Positions 1 through 6,110 of a DNA stretch of 7,470 nucleotides are shown here, one piece after another. A program made the position numbers and the translations under genes. Positions within the stretch are counted from its first letter, which is position 1, and every line of letters begins with the position of its first letter. The DNA comes from Planctomycetota bacterium (GTDB taxonomy: Bacteria > Planctomycetota > Phycisphaerae > Sedimentisphaerales > Anaerohalosphaeraceae): NCBI GenBank assembly GCA_021160785.1, contig JAGHBX010000067.1:1-7470 (forward strand), written 5' to 3'. Below the pieces are notes generated by a model. That model ran no database searches. It worked only from the letters and a program-made list of their open reading frames with translations, and was not told the DNA's origin.

Positions 1-1
1 G

Positions 2-127
2 AGCAGTGTTGAGCCGATCTACCATATCTCACAGGACATTGAATTTACCGACCCGGAACATATTTCTCGGTATTTCAAAAACATAACCGGCCAAAGCCCG
101 CAGGAGTTTCGAAGAAACCTTAAGTAA
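2..127 (+). CDS. AraC-family transcriptional regulator, C-terminal end (partial)
   Basis: An open frame enters from the left edge and gives 41 residues ending at TAA (125-127). The residues match the second helix-turn-helix of AraC/XylS regulators: F-T-D-P-E-H-I-S-R-Y-F-K, then I-T-G-Q-S-P-Q-E-F-R-R, which is the usual 'F.d..(Y/H)(I/F)SR.FK...G.sP.efR' signature at the extreme C-terminus of this family. Proteins of this kind bind promoter DNA and usually switch on sugar-use genes in response to a ligand. The ligand-binding part lies outside the window. The gene faces the minus-strand glycosidase genes (convergent), with an IS remnant between them, so a role in controlling them is possible but is inference only. 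Confidence 0.85.
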   Translation, partial: SSVEPIYHISQDIEFTDPEHISRYFKNITGQSPQEFRRNLK

Positions 128-164
128 TATTCGTAATACTTTAGCCAAGTGACGCATCGGCTTT

Positions 165-187
165 GTCATCCCGGCCTGCGCCGGGGT
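165..187. repeat. GC-rich hairpin in the intergenic gap
   Basis: CCCGGC (170-175) and GCCGGG (180-185) form a 6-bp stem around a CTGC loop, extendable by a T-G and an A-T pair. It starts with GTCATC, so it resembles the short dispersed palindromes that many bacterial genomes carry in gaps between genes. It lies about 40 bases past the AraC stop, but no run of T follows on the plus strand, so a classical rho-independent terminator is not supported. Confidence 0.4.
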
Positions 188-223
188 TCAGTGTAAAATA
201 GTCCGCCGAAGCGACTTTGCCTG

Positions 224-565
224 TCAATACGGCAAATATATTAGCCAAATAACCCAAAAAACCACCTGATAATTCGTCAGACCGCGCCTGACTGCTCTCC
301 TTAAACCGTGCTGTGTTTGCACTTCACCGTGCATGCCTTCAACCTGGGCCTGACGCATGAGATTTCGGTCAAAGACAATACCTTCAAAGAAACCGGCAAG
401 CATTAAACGAAGAGCCGACTCGGGATCAATGCTGGGCCTGCCGTTGTTGGAGCAGTAAAGATCAGCAACATCTTTGCGAGGCCATGAAAGGTCGAGAACC
501 TTGTCGACTTGCTTAAGAATGTGATCTTCCGGAACGAGTGAGGACAGTGAACCAGCTACAAACAA
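224..565 (-). pseudogene. IS1182-type transposase remnant with internal deletion
   Basis: This 113-codon frame (TTG start at 565, TGA at 224-226) is built from two ends of a transposase normally about four times longer. Residues 2-74 match the N-terminal DUF772 region of IS1182/IS5-like enzymes: F-V-A-G-S-L, V-P-E-D-H-I-L, V-L-D-L-S-W, N-G-R-P-S-I-D-P-E, L-M-L-A-G-F-F, then N-L-M-R-Q-A-Q. Residues 75-100 instead match the far C-terminus (V-E-G-M-H-G-E, H-G-L-R-R-A-V-R-R-G-L). The join is at about 341-343 and keeps the frame. The whole DDE catalytic centre is therefore absent and the product cannot move DNA. The last 13 residues (V-V-F-W-V-I-W and on) match nothing expected, so the 3' end is also lost. 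TTG start: a stop lies four codons upstream and AGGAAG sits just before it. No convincing terminal inverted repeats were found. Confidence 0.8.
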
Positions 566-639
566 GTCTTCCTGTCAACGTTTTTGAGTACCTAACAAAC
601 ACACTATAACTCAATATCTTACGCTGCCATACTAAGCCG

Positions 640-2823
640 CTATTTAGCGAATATATTACGCGGACCGACTTTACTGATGTCGATCTCTTTAAAACCCAGC
701 TCCAAAGCAGGTGATCCGGGCTTGAGAGAAAAATCTCCATTAGAAGGATTAACAAACATCGGATCGGCAACCACGGAATGCCTATCCATACCTTTTGCCT
801 GCCACTGCTTAAAGGTATATTTTTTATCCCTGAAGAAGGTGACAGGCTCGCCCTTCTCATGGTAATAAACGTTGTAGTCCCAGAGAGTGCTATAATCAGG
901 CCATTGGGCCTCATTAAGCAGCGGTCCTTGACGCCAGACGATGATATTATGTGCAAAGATCTCGCCTTTATATGGGGCTTTGCCCTTGGGGCGATCACCG
1001 TAAACAGTCAACTGATACTTTTTACCATAGAGAAAAATGTTATTATGGATGAAGTTGCCGGCGCAGTTGAAGTTACTGCCATATCCACCAGCGGCTGCAT
1101 TATACACTATGTTATTTTCCACAGTGATTCCGTAACAGCCGTTGTCGAGAATGATCCCTTCACCGGAGCCCCATCGGTCACTGGCGTAAATATCACGAAT
1201 ATAATTATTCCGAATTACCGTCCCCGGAGAGGTGCCCAAAGCGTAAATAGCCCCGTGGGTCCCTAATATCCCCGTCCCCAGATCATGTATATGGTTGAAT
1301 TCAATCACATTATCCCGAGCCCGCTGCAGCGGGAAGTAGGTCCATTTCCATCCGACCGATATAGCCCACATCAACGGTCCTGTAATCTCGTTATGACTGA
1401 CAGTATTACCACCGCTTTGACCTATCCAGATACCAGCGGCCCCCCGATAAACTTGCCCGGCATCAAGCATTCGGTTATCTGATACAACTATATTTCGCGT
1501 TTCTTCAATATCCTTATCGCAATTTTCCGGCTCACCGATCTTAATATACCCGGCACCGAGATCACGGAACGTATTACCGACAACCGAATTATGACGGCAA
1601 CCTCGCCTCATCTCAATACCCCAGGCTCCGAAATGGTTCATCTGACATTTCTCAAATCTGCAATAATAAGCTCCATCAGCAAAGATGGCAGCCGGCAGAG
1701 TAATTTCAGCCTGTGGAGTAGAGTGTCCCTCCTGCGGCAACTCCCGGGCAGTGTGTGCGAAAGTGAGATTGCGAAAGCAAACGTGTTGAACAAATCGAGT
1801 CTTATCCACATCACCCTCTAAGCGTATTAACTGACCGACTCCTGCCATAGGTGCGATCACCTCTGCCTGAGTTAAATCTTCTCCCGGCAGCGGATGGTAA
1901 TACAACACTCCTTTGTCTCGATCCAAGTACCAGGCTCCGGGTTCACTGATTTCTTCAAATACATTATCGACGTAATAGCCACCCGACCAGGTTAAAGGCC
2001 TCCAACTCCCACCGGTAAACAGCACCAAGTGTTTTTTTTCGTCCAGACGTTGGATGCGTAGTCGGGCCTCCGACCAGAACTGGAGCACGACGATTTCAAT
2101 ATCGTTAATATTGGCCCAGTCCGATCGTATGTCACCCGGCTTGTATTGAAATGCCCGCCTGGCTAATTCTCCTTTATCAGACGTACTTTGAGCCATCCAG
2201 CTATTCTTGTCGAACTTGGGCAAATTAGCAATATGCAATGCGCCCTCTTTAGGATATCGTGGCCGATGCTGGCGTTTTCCATTAACGAACAACTGTCGGA
2301 AATACCATTTCCCTGCCTTGACCTCGGGCAATTCGACCTTCCACAAAGGCCCGTCGGATTTTTGCCAACCATCGATAATCTCACCTCCGCTGATGACCGC
2401 TCTTTCGCCTGGGAAAGATTCATAAATAACCGGACTAACTTTTGAACCGGAATCTTCGGGTCGCAATACGAATGGCTTGTTGAATCGATATGTTCCCCCG
2501 CGAAGTTGCACATGTATAGGCCGGCGCTGATCCATAGTATTACGAAGTTTTCTCACCGCCTCGCGTGCCCGTTGGAGTGTGGCAAAAGGACCATCCGTTC
2601 TTTCAGCGGAAGTTTCCTTTAGTTTTCCTGACCATGCATCATTGCCATCCGGGGCTATATAAAAGTCAGCTCTGGCAACTTTTACATCATGTCTCATCTG
2701 ATCAATCCCCCCCTCCGTCGCAGATAGCGACGCAGCCAGGGACAGTAGGATCGCCACTACAGGAAACAAATATCCTTTACTGTGTAAAATGTTCTTATGT
2801 ACAATTGTCTGTGTAAAAATCAT
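640..2823 (-). CDS. Secreted right-handed parallel beta-helix protein, GH141-like
   Basis: 727 residues from the chosen ATG. Residues 1-35 form a signal peptide: a basic start, a hydrophobic core (Y-L-F-P-V-V-A-I-L-L-S-L-A) and a probable cut after A-S-L-S-A. The mature protein starts with the block F-Y-I-A-P-D-G-N-D-A-W-S-G (54-66), then D-G-P-F-A-T-L-Q-R-A-R-E-A-V (77-90), typical of bacterial beta-helix carbohydrate enzymes. Residues 170-330 form an inserted beta-rich domain (W-Y-F-R-Q-L-F-V-N-G). Residues 340-635 carry irregular helix turns with N-N-x-I and N-x-I-H-x-L repeats. The C-terminus has the usual A-D-P-M-F-V-N-P and L-K-P-G-S-P-A blocks. This layout resembles GH141, whose studied members include an alpha-L-fucosidase acting on pectin (rhamnogalacturonan II) and a xylanase. 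The exact substrate cannot be read from sequence. A GTG at 2913, one base past the upstream stop, would add 30 residues before the signal peptide and is less likely. Confidence 0.85.
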   Translation of the reverse strand: MIFTQTIVHKNILHSKGYLFPVVAILLSLAASLSATEGGIDQMRHDVKVARADFYIAPDGNDAWSGKLKETSAERTDGPFATLQRAREAVRKLRNTMDQRRPIHVQLRGGTYRFNKPFVLRPEDSGSKVSPVIYESFPGERAVISGGEIIDGWQKSDGPLWKVELPEVKAGKWYFRQLFVNGKRQHRPRYPKEGALHIANLPKFDKNSWMAQSTSDKGELARRAFQYKPGDIRSDWANINDIEIVVLQFWSEARLRIQRLDEKKHLVLFTGGSWRPLTWSGGYYVDNVFEEISEPGAWYLDRDKGVLYYHPLPGEDLTQAEVIAPMAGVGQLIRLEGDVDKTRFVQHVCFRNLTFAHTARELPQEGHSTPQAEITLPAAIFADGAYYCRFEKCQMNHFGAWGIEMRRGCRHNSVVGNTFRDLGAGYIKIGEPENCDKDIEETRNIVVSDNRMLDAGQVYRGAAGIWIGQSGGNTVSHNEITGPLMWAISVGWKWTYFPLQRARDNVIEFNHIHDLGTGILGTHGAIYALGTSPGTVIRNNYIRDIYASDRWGSGEGIILDNGCYGITVENNIVYNAAAGGYGSNFNCAGNFIHNNIFLYGKKYQLTVYGDRPKGKAPYKGEIFAHNIIVWRQGPLLNEAQWPDYSTLWDYNVYYHEKGEPVTFFRDKKYTFKQWQAKGMDRHSVVADPMFVNPSNGDFSLKPGSPALELGFKEIDISKVGPRNIFAK

Positions 2824-2826
2824 TTT

Positions 2827-2836
2827 CCCGCCCCTT
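2827..2836 (-). promoter_or_regulatory. Ribosome binding site that decides the beta-helix start
   Basis: On the minus strand AAGGGGCGGG precedes ATG at 2823, with the purine core about 7 bases from the start. The in-frame alternatives (ATG at 2841, ATG at 2901, GTG at 2913) have no comparable site, and this start puts the signal peptide at the N-terminus. Confidence 0.65.
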
Positions 2837-2914
2837 TTCATCTTTTTGGATTTCCCATATAAGAGCCTTGCTTCCTTTCTGAATAATTTCTCATGAAACA
2901 TTATAGAACTCACG

Positions 2915-3241
2915 TTAGTTTTCTAATTTTATTCTGGATTCTTTTGAAAGATCCTCAATGACCGCTCCGCCGGAGATTCTGACTTTGGGCTTTTTACCTG
3001 TTCTGGAACGGATTGTCGCAGCGGTTAATTCGCCGTTTTTCCATTCCATATCTACTTCATAATTACCCCTTGCCGCAAGGCCCGTCACTTTGCCGTTCGG
3101 CCATGCCTCGGGAAAGGCAGGAAGAAGATGAATCGTTCCATCATGACTCTGGAGCAGCATTTCGCAAAAACCCGCGGCATAACCGAAGTTTGCCTCTATC
3201 TGGAATGGCGGATGAGCCATTACTGCGCAACCCTTTACGAG
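2915..3241 (-). pseudogene. GH95 glycosidase, C-terminal remnant (5' end lost)
   Basis: About 108 codons remain, open from just below a TAA at 3242-3244 and ending with TAA at 2915-2917. The residues match the end of GH95 enzymes, which cut alpha-L-fucose (or alpha-L-galactose) by inversion: H-P-P-F-Q-I-E-A-N-F-G, E-M-L-L-Q-S-H-D-G, H-L-L-P-A-F-P-E-A-W-P, then G-L-A-A-R-G-N-Y-E-V-D-M-E-W. Full enzymes have roughly 750-850 residues, so the first six-sevenths are missing, including the signal peptide, N-terminal beta domain and nearly all of the (alpha/alpha)6 barrel. The glutamate in F-Q-I-E-A-N (codon 3194-3196) stands where the best-studied GH95 enzyme has its catalytic aspartate. An ATG at 3220 could allow a 101-residue peptide but has no strong ribosome site. 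It is not a piece of the neighbouring GH95 gene: that gene has its own, clearly different, copy of this segment. Confidence 0.8.
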
Positions 3242-3347
3242 TTACAATTTATCCCATGCAAGTATAATCAGCCCAACATTCTACCCGCCAAGTTCAGTCA
3301 CATTGACAGATGGAAATCTCTGCTTAATAATTAATCGGTTCTGCCTT
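3242..3347. other. Non-coding junction between the two GH95-related pieces
   Basis: About 105 bases with stops in every minus-strand frame. The end of the missing GH95 front must lie here or just inside 3241. No inverted repeat, target duplication or similarity to the IS elements in this window is visible, so the cause of the truncation cannot be read. Confidence 0.5.
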
Positions 3348-4163
3348 TTACTGCCTTTCAACTTCCTTGCCGTTGATATAGATCATTGTCTCGCCGGTAT
3401 GGCCATCAACAGTCGCTGCGACATGTGTCCAGGTATCTGTGGAAAGTTTCTTTTTTGACATTGGATTTGAGGTGTCACCATTGGTAATCATTCTTAGTGA
3501 ACCGGCATATGTGTCCATGTTGTATGCTTGTGATGTTCCCGCACGACCCTTATCAACGATCCTGCCGCCCAAACTCTTCGGGCAAATCCATGCCTCTAAT
3601 GTTACGGCAGTATTGCAATTAAACGAATCATCGTGAGCAATACTTAAAAAACTTATTCCGTCAAAACGAATCGCCTTGCCAAGTCCGGCCGGTGCATCAA
3701 CTAATACTGGATTGCCGGTTACCGTATAAACATCGCTATTAGTTTCATTGAAATCGAGACTTAAAACGCAATCCTTGATCGCCTGGATCTTCTGGGATCT
3801 TTTCTTTGCCGGCCTGGCTATCTCATCAGGCAAAAGCACACGGTTAAAGATGCTGAGCCTGGCCATATCACCATTAAATAAATTTCCGCCATTGCTGTCG
3901 GCACCGATACGCAGAGGTATTTTCGTGGATGTTATTTTATACTTTTTCGCCGCCTTAATATCTTCCACCCGACGGATACGTTCGCCATATTCGATTGATT
4001 CTTTTGGCTGAGGCGGAATCTGTTTTGGTTTGGCAAGTTTACCGGTGAGGGTTTGGCCTTTTTCCAGCTTTACTACAAAATCATTACCGACTTTTTTGAC
4101 TTTGCGATTGAATTTCGGTTTCACCCCGGCAAAGTTATCCCGCAGACGAAGCTGACCGTTAAC
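3348..4163 (-). pseudogene. 3' part of IS-split GH95-like gene, with LamG-like tail
   Basis: This is the downstream half of the gene whose front lies at 6150-7469. Reading from GTTAAC (4158-4163) the frame gives V-N-G-Q-L-R-L-R-D-N-F-A-G-V-K, continuing the GH95 C-terminal beta domain, with F-V-V-K-L-E-K-G-Q-T-L as its closing strand. After a proline/lysine linker come I-P-L-R-I-G-A-D-S-N-G-G and A-R-L-S-I-F-N-R-V-L-L-P-D-E-I (about 3941-3810), which is the usual end of a LamG/concanavalin-like domain. Then follows the usual start and middle of such a domain (about 3770-3351): C-V-L-S-L-D-F-N, V-T-L-E-A-W-I-C-P, W-T-H-V-A-A-T-V-D and M-I-Y-I-N-G-K-E-V. LamG-like domains typically bind sugars or support the catalytic unit. 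A GTG at 4124 could start a 258-residue orphan peptide with no signal peptide, but no clear ribosome site supports it. Confidence 0.8.
4158..4163. repeat. Left target-site duplication GTTAAC
   Basis: GTTAAC abuts the left end of the IS1634-type element, and an identical copy is at 6150-6155. Six bases agrees with the 5-6 bp duplications known for this family. GTTAAC is itself a palindrome, so position alone could not separate it from the inverted repeat; the restored host frame decides that it is target DNA. Confidence 0.85.
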
Positions 4164-4183
4164 CCAAACTTCTCACTTTTGTG
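4164..4183. repeat. Left terminal inverted repeat of the IS1634-type element
   Basis: CCAAACTTCTCACTTTT followed by GTG. It matches the reverse complement of the right end over its whole length apart from one missing T in the T run. After this point (CCTGAATC) the similarity ends. Confidence 0.9.
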
Positions 4184-4218
4184 CCTGAATCATCGTTTTT
4201 GATGGCGCCAGCGGGGTT

Positions 4219-4231
4219 GGTCTCCACTACA
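4219..4231. repeat. 13-bp internal direct repeat, copy 1
   Basis: GGTCTCCACTACA lies 9 bases beyond the transposase stop. An identical copy in the same direction is at 6045-6057, in the leader on the other side of the gene. On the transcript strand the repeat reads TGTAGTGGAGACC and would occur in both the 5' and 3' untranslated parts. The function is unknown. Confidence 0.6.
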
Positions 4232-4239
4232 TAGGGTTG

Positions 4240-6003
4240 TTAGTTTTTGCATTGGTTGCTGTATATTTTCGGTGGCGCCTGCTTCGGCAAGGTCATATTT
4301 AGTTTATCCAGTAAGATTTTGTGTTCCATTTCCGGTTGGGTATAACGCTGCAAATGAATCGTTCTGTCGTCGGTTGTGGGGATATATACATCCAGCATTT
4401 TTATTTTCGCCAGGATTTCCAATGCCGCACGGCTGGTCAGGCCAGGTGCACTATGCCGCAGTTTTTGCCGAAGCGTTACTTGCAAACAGTAACTCAGAAA
4501 CGCAATGAAAACATGAGCCTCCACCCGCTCTTCGAGATGATGGCGAATTGGACGGATGCACAGGTCACTCTTTAATTCCTTGAACGCCTGCTCGACATTG
4601 GTTTGCAATATATACTGCTGCCACAGTTCAACGGCTCCTTTGCCGGTCTGATTGGTTCGCAAAAAGTAAGTGCCGTCCCGATAAATCATTTCCTTGTATA
4701 TCTGCCCATTAAAATGAAACTGGAAATTCTCCGCACTAACCCGTACACTTTCCGGCGGCAAGGTTAATTCTACACATTGTTTGCAACTGCCGGCATCATG
4801 CTGTAAAACACCCAGACGCTTCATGAATCGGTCTCTGTTGCGATAGTTTTTCTGCAATTTTTCCAGGCCAACCAAATATGTACGCAGTTTACGTTTTCGC
4901 ATCGCACGTTCTTTGGCCATCCGGGATTTACTGCAAGCCAGAACATACGTTTCATCCTGATCTTTGACATATTTAACCCGGACGCTTTCATTGACTTGCT
5001 GCCAATCGACATCCAGCAGGCGTTCCTGAAATTCATCCAGTAACTTACGCGGGGTGCCAACAAGATATTCGACCCCCGTCTCTCTCATCAAAGACAAGCT
5101 TTGTTCGGTAGGGATGCCACGATCCATCAGCCAGATCCGATGAGCCTTGCCGTACAGCGTTTCAATTTTTGCCAGCAGATCCGCCAAGGTCGTTTTTTCA
5201 GAGGTATTGCCGGACAGAACTTCATAATTGATTGGAAACCCTTCCGGCGTAACGACCAGGGCAATCAATATCTGCCGACAATCGCTGCGGCGGTCTTTGC
5301 TGTGGCCGAATTTCGCTTTGGGTATACCCTGACACATTCCTTCAAAATAGGTGCTGGTTAAATCATAAAGCAAAATGTCATATTCCAGATCGAACATGGT
5401 TTCCCATTTGCTTTTGAGATGCTCACACAAGGCGTCTTTATGGGCCAGGATATGGTCCAGACAACGATAGAGCCGATTCTTCTCGGCCACCGCAAAGTCG
5501 CAATCAAGTAAAACATCCATGGCCGTCTGATCGAACCAGTGACGGTGAACGTAAAATTCAGCACCAGGCTTGATCAGCCGATTTATCGTTAGTAACTTTA
5601 GCACTTTGGACAAGGGCACCGGCCGTTTGCGGGTATCGATTCGTTTCGCCCAGAATTCATCCAGACCAAGTTGCCGCCAAATTCTACAGCCCAGCCAGCA
5701 ATCGCCAAAATCACGCGGATTCGACAAAACCATTCCAGAGAGTTTGACTGGGATCGCGTCTATGTCCTGGCAGGTTTGACCGTCTTCAACGGCGAACAAA
5801 TACTTCTGAACCGGGCGATTCTGATCAACGTCAAATACCTCCAGGCTCTTGCGCCAGGCCTTTTGCTGATCACCGGTAATCTCGCCCAGATACAGTATCG
5901 GCTTCTGCGCTACACGGCCGTTTGCAAGCCTGCGGTTTTCGACGACACTGTAGTATCGATGAACCTTACCATCCTTTTTTCGCTTGTTGCATCTGAGAAA
6001 CAT
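4240..6003 (-). CDS. IS1634-family transposase (DDE, IS4 superfamily)
   Basis: 587 residues, full length for the family. The start M-F-L-R-C, K-K-D-G-K-x-H-R-Y-Y-S-V-V-E-N-R-R and I-L-Y-L-G-E-I is the hallmark N-terminus of IS1634 transposases. The catalytic triad of the RNase H-like fold can be placed: D214 in L-L-Y-D-L-T-S-T-Y-F-E-G, D294 in I-W-L-M-D-R-G-I-P and E471 in N-V-E-Q-A-F-K-E-L-K. The latter belongs to the Y-(2)-R-(3)-E-(6)-K signature, here Y464, Q467, E471, K478, with glutamine in place of arginine. A beta-rich insertion lies between D294 and E471, as in other IS4-superfamily enzymes. The enzyme cuts and pastes its own element by binding the two terminal repeats. The ATG at 6003 has only a weak ribosome site, which is common for transposases. 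No frameshift or stop interrupts the frame. Confidence 0.95.
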   Translation of the reverse strand: MFLRCNKRKKDGKVHRYYSVVENRRLANGRVAQKPILYLGEITGDQQKAWRKSLEVFDVDQNRPVQKYLFAVEDGQTCQDIDAIPVKLSGMVLSNPRDFGDCWLGCRIWRQLGLDEFWAKRIDTRKRPVPLSKVLKLLTINRLIKPGAEFYVHRHWFDQTAMDVLLDCDFAVAEKNRLYRCLDHILAHKDALCEHLKSKWETMFDLEYDILLYDLTSTYFEGMCQGIPKAKFGHSKDRRSDCRQILIALVVTPEGFPINYEVLSGNTSEKTTLADLLAKIETLYGKAHRIWLMDRGIPTEQSLSLMRETGVEYLVGTPRKLLDEFQERLLDVDWQQVNESVRVKYVKDQDETYVLACSKSRMAKERAMRKRKLRTYLVGLEKLQKNYRNRDRFMKRLGVLQHDAGSCKQCVELTLPPESVRVSAENFQFHFNGQIYKEMIYRDGTYFLRTNQTGKGAVELWQQYILQTNVEQAFKELKSDLCIRPIRHHLEERVEAHVFIAFLSYCLQVTLRQKLRHSAPGLTSRAALEILAKIKMLDVYIPTTDDRTIHLQRYTQPEMEHKILLDKLNMTLPKQAPPKIYSNQCKN

Positions 6004-6044
6004 GACAACATCATCTCAGATAACAAAAGCCAATCAACCCCCAA

Positions 6045-6057
6045 GGTCTCCACTACA
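6045..6057. repeat. 13-bp internal direct repeat, copy 2
   Basis: GGTCTCCACTACA, identical to 4219-4231 and in the same direction. It lies 41 bases upstream of the transposase start, in the leader region of its transcript. Confidence 0.6.
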
Positions 6058-6110
6058 AGCCCGCCAGCAAAAAAAGCACCGCCCATAACGCAGAATCAAC
6101 GAAAAAAATT

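Noticed and set aside
637..648. Hairpin CGCT-ATTT-AGCG at the beta-helix stop codon as a terminator
   Set aside because: The stem is only four base pairs with no following T run on the minus strand.
513..998. Minus-strand open frame of 161 codons overlapping the beta-helix gene end and the IS1182-type remnant
   Set aside because: It is a shadow frame of the beta-helix gene; the residues are basic and serine-rich with no family resemblance.
778..1266. Plus-strand open frame of 162 codons
   Set aside because: It lies entirely antisense to well-supported beta-helix coding sequence and shows no recognisable domain.
3255..3310. Possible promoter on the minus strand (TTGGCG ... TATACT) in front of the GH95 remnant
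   Set aside because: The spacing is about 19 bases, the -35 match is poor, and the downstream frame is a remnant, so it is probably chance.
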